Below, piece by piece: positions 8,106 through 16,742 of a stretch of 64,000 bases of DNA. A program made the position numbers and the translations under genes. Position 1 is the stretch's first letter, and each line of letters begins with the position of its first letter. The notes under the pieces were generated by a model. That model worked only from the letters and a program-made list of their open reading frames with translations, made no database searches and was not told where the DNA came from. Source of the stretch: Pseudomonas sp. KU26590 (GTDB taxonomy: Bacteria > Pseudomonadota > Gammaproteobacteria > Pseudomonadales > Pseudomonadaceae); assembly GCF_026153515.1 (NCBI RefSeq), contig NZ_CP110644.1, positions 1,765,501-1,829,500 on the forward strand, written 5' to 3'.

Positions 8106-9254
8106 GTGCAGATTCAAGGCCATTTCGAGCTTCAGTTTGAGGCCGTACGCGAGGCATTCGCCGCGCTGTTCGACGATCCGCAGGAGCGTGGCGCTGCGCT
8201 GTGCGTGCAGATCGGCGGCGAGACGGTGCTGGATCTGTGGGCGGGCACAGCAGACAAGGATGGCGGCGAAGTCTGGCACAGCGACACCATCGCCAATCTC
8301 TTCTCCTGCACCAAGACCTTTACCGCGGTCACGGCGTTGCAATTGGTGGGGGAGGGCAAGCTGAATCTGGATGAGCCCGTGGCGCGTCTCTGGCCTGAAT
8401 TCGCCGCCAACGGCAAGCAGTCCATCACGCTGCGTCAGTTGCTGTGCCATCAGGCCGGGCTCCCGGCGATCCGGGAAATATTGCCGGCCGAAGCGCTTTA
8501 CGACTGGCAGGCGATGACCAGCGTATTGGCTGCCGAGCAACCCTGGTGGACGCCGGGTCAGGGCCACGGGTATGCCGCCATCACCTACGGCTGGCTGGTG
8601 GGCGAGATGATTCGTCGTGCAGACGGCCGTGGGCCGGGGGAATCCATCGCTGCGCGTATTGCGCGCCCGTTGGGCCTGGACTTCCATGTCGGTCTGGCCG
8701 ATGAAGAATTTCATCGCGTTGCCCACATCGCCAGAGGCAAGGGCAATGTGGGTGATGAGGCCGCGCAGCGACTGTTGCAGACCACGATGCGCGAGCCTGC
8801 TTCCATGACGGCGCGGGCGTTCACCAACCCGCCGTCGATCATGACCAGCACCAACAAGCCGGAATGGCGGCGCATGCAGCAACCTGCCGCCAATGGCCAT
8901 GGCAACGCACGCAGTCTGGCCGGTTTTTACAGCGGCTTGCTTGATGGCAGCCTGCTGGAAGGCGACCTGCTCAACGAGCTGACGCGCGAGCACAGCATTG
9001 GCCAGGACAAGACGCTGCTCACCCAGACCCGCTTTGGTCTGGGTTGCATGCTCGATCAACCGACGGTGCCTAACGCAACGTTCGGGCTGGGTGCCAAGTC
9101 ATTTGGCCATCCCGGTGCAGGTGGTTCGGTGGGCTTCGCCGATCCCGAGCGCGATGTGGCGTTCGGGTTTGTGACCAACACCCTCGGTCCCTACGTGCTG
9201 ATGGATCCGCGTGCTCAGCGTCTGGTGCGCGTGTTGGGTGAGTGTTTGCAATAA
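8106..9254 (+). CDS. Serine hydrolase, beta-lactamase/esterase family VIII type
   Basis: 382-residue penicillin-binding-like serine hydrolase. Ser67-Cys-Thr-Lys70 is the catalytic SxxK motif, Tyr156 in GYAAITYG is the likely general base, and a HPGAGG motif (His335) replaces the KTG triad, as in EstB-type carboxylesterases. No signal peptide is seen, so it is probably cytoplasmic. I chose GTG 8106 because GGAGAG sits 7 bases upstream; the in-frame ATG at 8067 has no ribosome binding site. The position matches the esterase between dinG and the second OmpA gene in PAO1 (PA1047). The natural ester substrate is unknown. Confidence 0.85.
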   Translation: MQIQGHFELQFEAVREAFAALFDDPQERGAALCVQIGGETVLDLWAGTADKDGGEVWHSDTIANLFSCTKTFTAVTALQLVGEGKLNLDEPVARLWPEFAANGKQSITLRQLLCHQAGLPAIREILPAEALYDWQAMTSVLAAEQPWWTPGQGHGYAAITYGWLVGEMIRRADGRGPGESIAARIARPLGLDFHVGLADEEFHRVAHIARGKGNVGDEAAQRLLQTTMREPASMTARAFTNPPSIMTSTNKPEWRRMQQPAANGHGNARSLAGFYSGLLDGSLLEGDLLNELTREHSIGQDKTLLTQTRFGLGCMLDQPTVPNATFGLGAKSFGHPGAGGSVGFADPERDVAFGFVTNTLGPYVLMDPRAQRLVRVLGECLQ

Positions 9255-9404
9255 GTATCGCCGTTAAGTGCTTGTTCTACCGACTGTCAGTTAAATCTGG
9301 ATAAGGGAGCCGTAGGGCGGTTTCTTTTTCCAAAACGGTCTTTATGCGTGTTATATGAGCGCTGCTTCGTTCATTTTCTGATCAATTATTCATATGGGTC
9401 ACCC

Positions 9405-10523
9405 ATGTCAGCTAACAAAAGCCTCGCATTCGCCATCTGCCTCGCCGTCACCGGCTGTGCGCAAACCCCTCAGGATCAGTCAGCCAGCAATGACCACTGG
9501 TGGTCGTTCGGTTCAGGCAAGGGCGCCGACGCCCCTGCTGTAGCGCCAGCCCCAACGCCGAGCCCGGCGGCTGCGCAAGTGGCGAAAGCCCAGGCCGAAA
9601 CCGGTACGCGCTGGTACTGGCCGTTTGGCTCTGACCACGGTGAAACCGACAAGAAACCAGAAGTAGCCGCCACTCAACCGGCTACAGCCCCGGCCGTCGC
9701 TCAGGCCGGCGACGCCAACAAGTGGTGGTGGCCGTTCGGCGCAACCGAAGCCAAAAAAGACGCCGCACCCGCTGTTCCCAAAGTCGACCCGAAAGTGACC
9801 CAGGCCTGGCTGGATCTGAACGAGCCAAAAATTCGCGAAGCGATCAAGGACAGCCAGTTCCAGCTCGAGCGCCGTGACGACATCCTCGTGGTCACCGCGC
9901 CGGTCGACAGCACCTTCAACCGGAAGCGCCCGGAAATGCTCCTGCCGACCAACCTCGGGCCGATCAGCCGCATGGCCAAGATCGTGGAAGTCGATCAGCG
10001 CGCCGCCGTTCTGGTGTTGGGCCACAGCGACGTCGCCAGCGATGCCGATCTCAAGATCAGCCAGCAGCGCGCGCAATCGGTTGCAGCGATCTTCCGCCTC
10101 AGCGGCCTGCAGCGTAACCGTCTGAACCTGCGTGGCATGGGCGCCGACATGCCTCGTGCGGCCGGTGACAGCGCGCCGGGTCGCGCACTCAACCGTCGCG
10201 TGGAAATCATCCTCACCCCACAAGACACCATGATTGCCGAGATGGCCAAGTACAACCTGCCGCCAGCGCCAACCCTGCTGGCCGTGCAAACCGCCAACGC
10301 GCCGGCCCCGGCTCCGGCACCGGTTGCCGCGCCGACCAAGGCTGCTGCGCCTGCCAAATCCGCTGCACCGGTCAAGAAAGCCGTTGCCACCAAGGCTTCC
10401 GCTACCAAAGCGCCTGCGGCCAAAAAAGCACCGGTGAAGAAAGCTGCGCCGGTGAAAGCCAAAGCAGCGCCTGCGAAAGCTGCGGCCAAAAAACCTGCCC
10501 CGGATGCTCAAGCCGGCAACTGA
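9405..10523 (+). CDS. OmpA-family lipoprotein with WPFG repeats and Lys/Ala tail
   Basis: 372-residue predicted outer-membrane lipoprotein: lipobox TGC with Cys18. Three spaced aromatic repeats follow: WWSFG (32-36), WYWPFG (70-75) and WWWPFG (107-112), separated by Ala/Pro linkers. An OmpA peptidoglycan-binding domain occupies about 150-275, with GHSD (Asp209) and QRAQSV (Arg222). The last roughly 65 residues are almost only Lys, Ala, Pro and Val, like a histone H1 or AlgP tail. It parallels PA1048. The start at 9405 gives the proper signal peptide; the ribosome binding site is weak. The basic tail may bind acidic polymers, which is inference. Confidence 0.87.
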   Translation: MSANKSLAFAICLAVTGCAQTPQDQSASNDHWWSFGSGKGADAPAVAPAPTPSPAAAQVAKAQAETGTRWYWPFGSDHGETDKKPEVAATQPATAPAVAQAGDANKWWWPFGATEAKKDAAPAVPKVDPKVTQAWLDLNEPKIREAIKDSQFQLERRDDILVVTAPVDSTFNRKRPEMLLPTNLGPISRMAKIVEVDQRAAVLVLGHSDVASDADLKISQQRAQSVAAIFRLSGLQRNRLNLRGMGADMPRAAGDSAPGRALNRRVEIILTPQDTMIAEMAKYNLPPAPTLLAVQTANAPAPAPAPVAAPTKAAAPAKSAAPVKKAVATKASATKAPAAKKAPVKKAAPVKAKAAPAKAAAKKPAPDAQAGN

Positions 10524-10571
10524 GGTTAAGATCGGGATTCTGTTCACGGATCTCGATTGAGGAAGGCAGTG

Positions 10572-11219
10572 ATGAGCCAGCGTCTGGCCGATATGCGTCG
10601 TAACTATGCCCGCGAAGGGTTGACTGAAGCCCAGTCTCCGGAAGAACCCTTCGCACTGTTTCATCGCTGGTTCAATGAAGCGGTAGAAACCGAGCAGGCG
10701 CCGGTCGAGGCCAACGCCATGACGCTGGCGACCGTCGACGCCGACGGCCGTCCGCACTGTCGGGTCCTGCTGCTTAAAGGTCTGGACGCTCAGGGTTTCA
10801 CGTTCTTTTCGAACTACGAGAGCGCCAAAGGCCAGCAGATGAACGACCGTCCTTTTGCCGCCATGACGTTTTTCTGGCCCTCACTGGAACGTCAGGTGCG
10901 CATCGAAGGCCGTGTGATCAAGGTCAGCCACGAAGAATCCGACGCCTATTTTCAGGTACGCCCCCTCGGCAGCCGCCTGGGTGCCTGGGCATCGCCGCAA
11001 AGCCGGGTGATCGCCGACCGTGAAGAGCTCGAAGGCTTGCTCAAGGCCACCGAAGCGCGTTTCTTGGACACCCAGCCTGACTGTCCCGAACACTGGGGCG
11101 GCTATCGTCTGCTGGCGGATCGCATCGAATTCTGGCAGGGACGTCCAAGCCGTCTGCATGACCGCCTGAACTATCGTCTGGTTGAAGATGCGTGGCAGCG
11201 CGAGCGCCTCGCACCCTGA
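10572..11219 (+). CDS. pdxH: Pyridoxamine/pyridoxine 5'-phosphate oxidase
   Basis: 215 residues, the usual PdxH length. The enzyme uses FMN and O2 to oxidise pyridoxine 5'-phosphate or pyridoxamine 5'-phosphate to pyridoxal 5'-phosphate, the last step of PLP synthesis and salvage. Recognisable blocks are [10 protein letters not shown] (N terminus), [10 protein letters not shown] and RVLLLKGLD (flavin-binding split barrel), [14 protein letters not shown], and the C-terminal [11 protein letters not shown] substrate/FMN motif. GAGGAAGG precedes ATG 10572. It follows the OmpA-like gene by about 50 bases and may be co-transcribed with it. Confidence 0.97.
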   Translation: MSQRLADMRRNYAREGLTEAQSPEEPFALFHRWFNEAVETEQAPVEANAMTLATVDADGRPHCRVLLLKGLDAQGFTFFSNYESAKGQQMNDRPFAAMTFFWPSLERQVRIEGRVIKVSHEESDAYFQVRPLGSRLGAWASPQSRVIADREELEGLLKATEARFLDTQPDCPEHWGGYRLLADRIEFWQGRPSRLHDRLNYRLVEDAWQRERLAP

Positions 11220-11412
11220 TTGCCGGTTGGTCAGCCCCAGGGTCTCTGTTGCGCTTTTCGTTGAATCAATCCCCGGCGCCGTCGTCCACTGCAGTAGACG
11301 TCGGCGTATTGCTGTATTACGCCTGAATAAACGTAAATTATCGGTACAGGACCGTGACATCGATTGGCGTCGCAGAGTCTAATGGCTACCTGTTCCTATG
11401 GAGATAACTGTT

Positions 11413-11877
11413 ATGCGCAAGTCTGTTCTGTTGGTTGCTTCGTTCACCGCCATGGCGCTGACGCTGGGCGGCTGTACTTCAAGCCTCACCGGCGACTCGT
11501 ACTCGCGCGACGAAGCTCGTCAGGTGCAGACCGTACGCCTGGGCACGATCGAATCGCTGCGTCCGGTGAAGATTGAAGGCACCAAAACCCCGATCGGCGC
11601 CGGTGCCGGTGCCATCGTCGGTGGCGTGGGTGGCAGCGCCATCGGTGGGGGCCGCGGCAGCATCGTGACAGCCGTCATCGGTGCGGTCGCCGGTGGTCTG
11701 TTGGGTTCAGCAGCGGAAGGCGGCCTGACCCGTGCTCAAGGCGTCGAGATTACCGTGCGCGAAGACGACGGCACCATGCGTGCTTATGTGCAGGAAGTTC
11801 AGGAAAACGAGATCTTCCGTGTGGGTGAGCGCGTTCGCATCATGACCGTCAACGGTACCAGTCGCGTCAGCCATTAA
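11413..11877 (+). CDS. Glycine-zipper outer membrane lipoprotein (SlyB/Pcp type)
   Basis: 154-residue lipoprotein with lipobox LGGC (Cys17). A central glycine-zipper block (about 60-105) contains alternating GAGAGAIVGGVGG and GAVAGGLLGS segments. The C-terminal beta domain (EITVREDDGTMRAYVQE) is typical of SlyB/PcpA-like proteins. E. coli SlyB supports outer-membrane integrity under PhoPQ control; the Pseudomonas homologue (PA1053) is assumed to do likewise. GGAGAT sits 7 bases before ATG 11413. The 190 bases upstream hold the promoter; I did not recognise a PhoP box there. A strong double terminator follows. Confidence 0.88.
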   Translation: MRKSVLLVASFTAMALTLGGCTSSLTGDSYSRDEARQVQTVRLGTIESLRPVKIEGTKTPIGAGAGAIVGGVGGSAIGGGRGSIVTAVIGAVAGGLLGSAAEGGLTRAQGVEITVREDDGTMRAYVQEVQENEIFRVGERVRIMTVNGTSRVSH

Positions 11878-11896
11878 ACCGCGCTGCATGACCTGA

Positions 11897-11950
11897 AGCG
11901 GGCCGTAAAAAGCCCGCTTGCAAAAACGCCCCGATGATTCGGGGCGTTTT
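11897..11950 (+). terminator. Tandem terminators after the SlyB-like gene
   Basis: The first hairpin is AGCGGGC (11897-11903)/GCCCGCT (11912-11918). The second, stronger one is AAAACGCCCCGA (11923-11934)/TCGGGGCGTTTT (11939-11950). The A- and T-runs make the second usable in both directions, so it probably also ends the convergent FAD gene. Confidence 0.85.
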
Positions 11951-11994
11951 GCGTTTCAGCACGCGACTTCAGCGCGGGCTTTACGTTACAGCGA

Positions 11995-13608
11995 CTATCC
12001 AGTGATACCCAGCATGCTGCGGGCCAGGCCTTCGGCGATGCGAATACCATCGACGCCGGCCGACAGGATGCCACCGGCATAGCCTGCGCCTTCGCCCGCC
12101 GGGAACAGGCCTTTGACGTTCAGGCTTTGCATGTCTTCACCTCGGGTGATGCGCAGGGGCGAGGAAGTGCGCGTTTCGATGCCGGTGAGGATTGCGTCGT
12201 GCTGCGAAAATCCTCTGATCTGCTTCTCGAATGCGGGCAGCGCCTCACGAATGGCTTCGATGGCGAAGGCGGGTAACGCGTCGGCGAGGTCGGTCAGCTT
12301 CACGCCCGGCTTGTAGGAAGGTTCGACGCTGCCCAGTGCCGTTGAGGCTTTGCCTGCGATGAAATCGCCCACCAGTTGCGCCGGGGCTTCGTAGTTTTCG
12401 CCGCCCATGATGTAGGCATGGGACTCCAGACGCTCCTGCAGTTCGATGCCTGCCAGCGGGCTGCCCGGATAATCCTGCTCGGGGGTGATGCCCACAACAA
12501 TGCCGGAGTTGGCGTTGCGCTCGTTACGTGAATACTGGCTCATGCCGTTGGTGACCACGCGGTTGGGCTCCGAGGTCGCCGCCACCACGGTGCCACCGGG
12601 GCACATGCAGAAGCTGTACACCGAACGCCCGTTTTTGGCGTGGTGCACCAGCTTGTAATCGGCAGCGCCAAGCTTGGGGTGGCCGGCGTACTTGCCCAGC
12701 CGTGCGCGGTCGATCAAGCCTTGCGGGTGCTCGATGCGGAAGCCGACCGAGAACGGTTTGGCCTCCATGAACACGCCGCGCCCGTGAAGCATGCGGAAGG
12801 TGTCGCGGGCGCTGTGGCCCAGCGCCAGAATCACGTGCCGCGAGTCGATGCGCTCGCCGCTGTCGAGCACGACGCCCTGCATCTGGCCGTCTTCGATCAG
12901 CACATCAGTGACGCGCTGCTGAAAACGCACTTCGCCGCCCAGCGCTTCGATCTGATGACGCATGTTCTCGACGACGCCGGTCAACCGGAAGGTGCCGATG
13001 TGCGGCTTGCTGACGTAGAGAATCTCGTCCGGCGCGCCGGCTTTGACGAATTCGTGCAAGACCTTGCGGCCGATGTGTTTCGGGTCTTTGATCTGGCTGT
13101 AGAGCTTGCCGTCGGAAAACGTCCCCGCGCCGCCCTCGCCGAACTGCACGTTGGACTCAGGCTTGAGCACGTTCTTGCGCCACAGGCCCCAGGTGTCCTT
13201 GGTGCGCTGACGGACTTCCGTGCCGCGCTCCAGAATGATCGGCTTGAAGCCCATCTGCGCCAGCAACAGGCCGGCGAAGATCCCGCACGGGCCGAAGCCC
13301 ACCACCAACGGGCGCTCGCTCAGACCGGCAGGGGCGTGGCCCACCACCTTGTAACTGACGTCTGGGGCCGGGCCGATGTGTTTGTCGTGGCTCAGGCGGC
13401 GGAGCAGGGCGGCTTCGTCGCGCACCTGGAAGTCGACGGTGTAAATGAACTGCAGTTCGGTGGATTTCTTGCGCGCATCGTAGCTGCGCTTGAACAGGGT
13501 AAAATCCAGAAGCTCGTCGCTGCCGATGGCCAGGCGTTGCAGAAGTGCAGGGCGCAGTTCGTCATCCGCGTGGTCCAGCGGCAGTTTGAATTCGGTGATT
13601 CGTAACAT
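11995..13608 (-). CDS. FAD-dependent oxidoreductase, COG2509 type
   Basis: 537-residue flavoprotein of the family described only as an uncharacterised FAD-dependent dehydrogenase. An N-terminal alpha/beta domain of about 80 residues (MLRITEFKLPLDH onward) precedes the dinucleotide-binding loop VVGFGPCGIFAG, near 100-112. A second conserved block near the C terminus (GLFPAGEGAGYAGGI) closes the FAD site. It is presumably cytoplasmic, with unknown substrate. I chose ATG 13608 because family members start there; an upstream ATG in frame at 13650 adds 14 non-conserved residues. Standing alone, it has no operon partner to suggest a pathway. Confidence 0.88.
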   Translation of the reverse strand: MLRITEFKLPLDHADDELRPALLQRLAIGSDELLDFTLFKRSYDARKKSTELQFIYTVDFQVRDEAALLRRLSHDKHIGPAPDVSYKVVGHAPAGLSERPLVVGFGPCGIFAGLLLAQMGFKPIILERGTEVRQRTKDTWGLWRKNVLKPESNVQFGEGGAGTFSDGKLYSQIKDPKHIGRKVLHEFVKAGAPDEILYVSKPHIGTFRLTGVVENMRHQIEALGGEVRFQQRVTDVLIEDGQMQGVVLDSGERIDSRHVILALGHSARDTFRMLHGRGVFMEAKPFSVGFRIEHPQGLIDRARLGKYAGHPKLGAADYKLVHHAKNGRSVYSFCMCPGGTVVAATSEPNRVVTNGMSQYSRNERNANSGIVVGITPEQDYPGSPLAGIELQERLESHAYIMGGENYEAPAQLVGDFIAGKASTALGSVEPSYKPGVKLTDLADALPAFAIEAIREALPAFEKQIRGFSQHDAILTGIETRTSSPLRITRGEDMQSLNVKGLFPAGEGAGYAGGILSAGVDGIRIAEGLARSMLGITG

Positions 13609-13718
13609 TGAAAGATCCGGTTTCGGGCCGCAGGATCGGCCCGGCAGCACTACAAGAGCGGGCGATTATAAGCCACATTGCGCGTGATGCGGTGGTCGCA
13701 GCGTGCGAGCGCACGTGT

Positions 13719-13805
13719 GTAGGAGCGCGCTTGCCCGCGATTGCGGTGGGTCATTTGTCCGGGATGTGGCTGTAAGAACGCGTTCGCGGGCAAGCGCGCT
13801 CCTAC
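13719..13805. repeat. REPIN-like inverted repeat, GAGCGCGCTTGCCCGCG family
   Basis: The left arm (13719-13740) and right arm (13784-13805) are exact reverse complements over 22 bases around the core GAGCGCGCTTGCCCGCGA, with about 43 bases between them. It lies between the start of the FAD gene and the end of the minus-strand lipoprotein gene, so it is transcribed only if the two are joined. Confidence 0.9.
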
Positions 13806-13824
13806 AAGGGGCCAGGGTGAACGG

Positions 13825-14505
13825 TCAATCGTTGCGCATTGCACCAAAGTACGCGCAACCGCGCTGAACCTGGCCATTGACCCGCAACTCGGCGGTCAAA
13901 TGCTGCACCGAACCGTTCGACGGGTCCACACAGCGCAGCGGCGCGACGTAGAGTTCGACGTGCTGATTGTTGGCGTCGGTGATCAGGTTGAAGCGGCCCT
14001 CGGGCATCTGCTCTTCCATGTACGGCACGGCGAAAGGCTCTTTGCCTTCGCGCTCAAGCACCAGACCCTTGCCGCTGGCGTTGAGGTTCCATTTCGGACC
14101 GTTGCCGCTGGCATGAATCGTCAGGCGCTTGAAGTTGGGGTCCTCGCAGGCACCGCTCGGGCGCTCGACGCGATAGAGCTGGTAAATGTCGCCCTGACCG
14201 TCACTGCCCTGGGCTTTGCTCGCCACGAAGTTGCCGCGTACATCGGCGAACGCCTTGCCATTCTTGTCCACCACCGAAGCGGCTTCCTGCAAGACACCGG
14301 TGTTGCCCTTGTCGGTCACTGCATAGCGGCGCTGTTCGTTGCACGGGACGAAGAACAGTTTGCCGCCATCACCGCTGAGGGTGCCCTGCATGCGGATCAT
14401 GCCGGCCGTCGACACCTTGCTGTCATTGGAAGACATGGGCATCAACTGGCAGCCGGCAAACAGGGGCAACAAGGCGAACATCAGGGCGGAACGAGCAGCG
14501 GACAT
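13825..14505 (-). CDS. COG3650-like lipoprotein of unknown function
   Basis: 226-residue lipoprotein: the signal peptide ends LFAGC (Cys19). The body has a pattern of short beta segments (GMIRMQGTLSGDGGKLFFVPC, then WNLNASGKGLVLEREGKEPF) that resembles the COG3650 predicted membrane/lipoprotein family, where paired domains contain Cys residues that may pair. Five Cys remain after the lipidated one. GGAG precedes ATG 14505 at suitable distance, and the six extra codons before it are dropped. The role is unknown; periplasmic, membrane-anchored location is inferred. Confidence 0.75.
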   Translation of the reverse strand: MSAARSALMFALLPLFAGCQLMPMSSNDSKVSTAGMIRMQGTLSGDGGKLFFVPCNEQRRYAVTDKGNTGVLQEAASVVDKNGKAFADVRGNFVASKAQGSDGQGDIYQLYRVERPSGACEDPNFKRLTIHASGNGPKWNLNASGKGLVLEREGKEPFAVPYMEEQMPEGRFNLITDANNQHVELYVAPLRCVDPSNGSVQHLTAELRVNGQVQRGCAYFGAMRND

Positions 14506-14567
14506 GGGGCGGTCTCCAGACAAGTGCCGCCACGTTACTCAGCCTGCTCGCTCATCACAAGGGGCGA

Positions 14568-15167
14568 TTAGCCGACGTGATACGTCTGTCCGGTTTGTAG
14601 CCCTTCGACACTTTTTGCGTACGCCAATGCGACGTCCGCTGCGGGAACCGGCTTGAAGCCGCGGAAGTACGGCGCGTAACTGCCCATGGCTTCGACCAGC
14701 ACGTTGGGGCTGACCGAATTGACGCGCATGCCGCGCGGCATCTCGATGGCGGCAGCGCGCACGAAAGCGTCAATGGCGCCGTTGACCAGGCTGGCAGCCG
14801 CGCCGGTGCGAATCGGGTCGATGCTGGTGATGCCGGTGGTGAAGGTGAACGAGGCGCCGTCGTTTGCAAATTCCCGGCCGATCAGCAACAGATTGACCTG
14901 CCCCATCAGCTTGTCGCGCAGGCCCAGGGCGAACGAATCGGCCGTCATTTCGCCGAGCGGCGCGAAGGTGACATTCCCGGCGGCGCAAATCAATGCGTCG
15001 AAAGGACCTGTCCGTTCGAATAGTTTGCGGATCGAGTCGCTGTCACTAATATCGACGTGCTCGTCTGCGCCGGTTCTGCCGATGCGAACGATCTCGTGGC
15101 GTGGCGCCAACTCTTTCTCGATCGCCGAGCCGATGGTGCCGCTGGCGCCTATCAATAGAATTTTCAT
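14568..15167 (-). CDS. Short-chain dehydrogenase-like protein lacking the YxxxK motif
   Basis: 199-residue Rossmann protein of the SDR superfamily. The N-terminal cofactor loop GASGTIG (8-14) and the CAAGN motif (about 62-66) are normal. Where the catalytic Tyr-xxx-Lys is expected, the sequence reads SLVNGAIDAFVRAAAIE, so Tyr is replaced by Asn and Lys by Ala. Related Pseudomonas proteins, as I recall them, share this change, so it is a subfamily trait, not a lesion. It is divergent from a LysR regulator 104 bases away, its probable controller. It may be an NAD(P)-binding protein without classical dehydrogenase chemistry; the substrate is unknown. Confidence 0.82.
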   Translation of the reverse strand: MKILLIGASGTIGSAIEKELAPRHEIVRIGRTGADEHVDISDSDSIRKLFERTGPFDALICAAGNVTFAPLGEMTADSFALGLRDKLMGQVNLLLIGREFANDGASFTFTTGITSIDPIRTGAAASLVNGAIDAFVRAAAIEMPRGMRVNSVSPNVLVEAMGSYAPYFRGFKPVPAADVALAYAKSVEGLQTGQTYHVG

Positions 15168-15271
15168 GATGCGGTTTCCCCTGGTAAGGATCAGGCGCTC
15201 AGTGTGAGTCGCCTTTTCCCACGGAAACAGGGGCTAAACGGCAATCCCGGTTTGTCAGAAAGGAAACAATC

Positions 15272-16180
15272 ATGAGCGAAATGGACGACCTGGCCGCGTT
15301 TGCGATGCTGGTGGAGGCCAATAGCTTCACCCTGGCCGCGCAATGGCTGGACACCAGTACCAGCCAACTGTCCAAGCGCATCAGCAAACTGGAAAAAAAC
15401 TTCGGCGTGACGCTGCTCCATCGCACCACCCGCAGCCTGACGCTGACCTCGGCGGGCGCCATTCTCCTGCCCGAGGCCCGCGCGCTATTGGCCCAACGTG
15501 ACCGCGTCCGCGACGCCATGGCCTACATGAGCGAAAGCCTGATGGGCACCGTGCGCCTGACCGTGCCGGTGTCATTGGGCGAAACCTTCTTCGAAGGCCT
15601 GCTCACCGAATTCGCCCAAACCTACCCCGACGTGCAGGTGGAACTGGACCTCAACAATCACTTCCGCGACATGCGCCGTGACGGCTTCGACCTGGGCATT
15701 CGTTCCAGCGTGGGCATCGACGAGCGCCTGGTGGCCAAGCCGTTGTTGTCCTTACAGGAACTGACCTGCGCCAGCCCGGACTACCTCGCTCGACACGGCA
15801 CCCCGCAAACCCCGGAAGAACTTCGCGTCCACCGATGCCTGCTCAACAGCCACCACACTGGCCGCGAATCGTGGACCTACCACCAGAAACACGAACTGAC
15901 CCGCGTCAACGTCCGCGGCACCTTCGCCAGCAATCACTACGGCCTCCTGAAAAAAGCCGCCCTCGTCGGCGCCGGCATCGCCCGCCTGCCGTCTTATATG
16001 GTGCATGAGGAACTGAAAGACGGGCGGCTGCACTGGTTGCTTCGCGACCACCAGACACCGGTGTCATCGCTGTACCTGGTCCACCCCTTTGAAGGACGAC
16101 TGCCGAGGCGGGTACAAGTCATGGCTGATTACCTGAATGAATGGTTCGAGCGCAGCACTGCCGCGCTGGAACAGCTCTGA
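15272..16180 (+). CDS. LysR family transcriptional regulator
   Basis: 302-residue LysR-type regulator. The winged helix-turn-helix occupies residues about 5-62, with FAMLVEANSFTLAAQ and the recognition-helix region TSTSQLSKRISKLEK followed by LLHRTTRSLTLT. A substrate-binding domain of the CrgA-like subgroup follows (MGTVRLTVPVSLGE onward). It is transcribed away from the SDR-like gene; this arrangement usually means that the regulator binds the 104-base spacer and controls both itself and the neighbour. I did not find a clean T-N11-A box there. The inducer is unknown. Confidence 0.9.
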   Translation: MSEMDDLAAFAMLVEANSFTLAAQWLDTSTSQLSKRISKLEKNFGVTLLHRTTRSLTLTSAGAILLPEARALLAQRDRVRDAMAYMSESLMGTVRLTVPVSLGETFFEGLLTEFAQTYPDVQVELDLNNHFRDMRRDGFDLGIRSSVGIDERLVAKPLLSLQELTCASPDYLARHGTPQTPEELRVHRCLLNSHHTGRESWTYHQKHELTRVNVRGTFASNHYGLLKKAALVGAGIARLPSYMVHEELKDGRLHWLLRDHQTPVSSLYLVHPFEGRLPRRVQVMADYLNEWFERSTAALEQL

Positions 16181-16291
16181 CGGCGCAGGGGATTGGTTTT
16201 GTTGTTGGGGCGAGAACAGAGCTGACGCAGAGCGTCACAGGATGCATTCCCACGCGGAGCGTGTGGAACGATCAGGCAACCGCGGGCCCCT

Positions 16292-16376
16292 TAGGAGCCG
16301 GCTTGCTGGCGAACGCGTCTATTCAGCCGATGCAACCGTGGATGACACACCTCGTTCGCCAGCAAGCCGGCTCCTA
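16292..16376. repeat. REPIN-like inverted repeat, GAGCCGGCTTGCTGGCGAA family
   Basis: The left arm begins at 16292 (TAGGAGCCGGCTTGCTGGCG) and the exact reverse complement ends at 16376, with about 40 bases between arms. It lies between the convergent LysR gene and bra operon. Confidence 0.9.
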
Positions 16377-16415
16377 CAGAGGAATGCATTCCGCCAGTGA
16401 CACCGCTTACACCCC

Positions 16416-16719
16416 GTAGGACCGGCTCCAGCCGGGAAGCCGTTGCCGTTGCTTTTGATCTTCGTACACAGAAGTTCCAGTCACCGCCAATCGCGACTTG
16501 GGTGCAGGCTGAACGCAGGTCTCGCGCAGTGGGCCGAGCCGCATGGATGCGGCGAGAGCTGCCCCCCGCCATGGATGGCGGATGGCAGCGTGCCCACGGA
16601 GCGAGACCGGAGTGAAGGAACCCGACGAAGTCGGGCCCAACCAGGAGCAGGCACCCTTGGTTACTTGGGGTGCTTTTCCAAGTAACTCGCCGAAGGCGAA
16701 ACCCGAGGCCGTTAGGCCG
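16416..16719 (+). repeat. Dispersed structured intergenic element, copy B, with its REP
   Basis: A single REP (GACCGGCTCCAGCCGGG, about 16416-16440) precedes the body at 16493-16719. Stems: outer GCTGCC (16558-16563)/GGCAGC (16584-16589), inner CCGCCAT (16566-16572)/ATGGCGG (16575-16581), CCCGAC (16621-16626)/GTCGGG (16630-16635), GTTACTTGG/CCAAGTAAC, CGCC/GGCG and a last GGCC-GTTA-GGCC. Compared with copy A, both arms of several stems changed together. The element fills most of the 16181-16742 gap, 23 bases beyond the end of braG, and could act as its 3' end structure. Confidence 0.8.
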
Positions 16720-16742
16720 ACGCTCCTGATCTTGCTTGAGAT

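Noticed and set aside
6262..8157. 631-codon minus-strand frame opposite the GH50-like gene
   Set aside because: Shadow frame; the plus-strand protein has a signal peptide and both catalytic glutamates.
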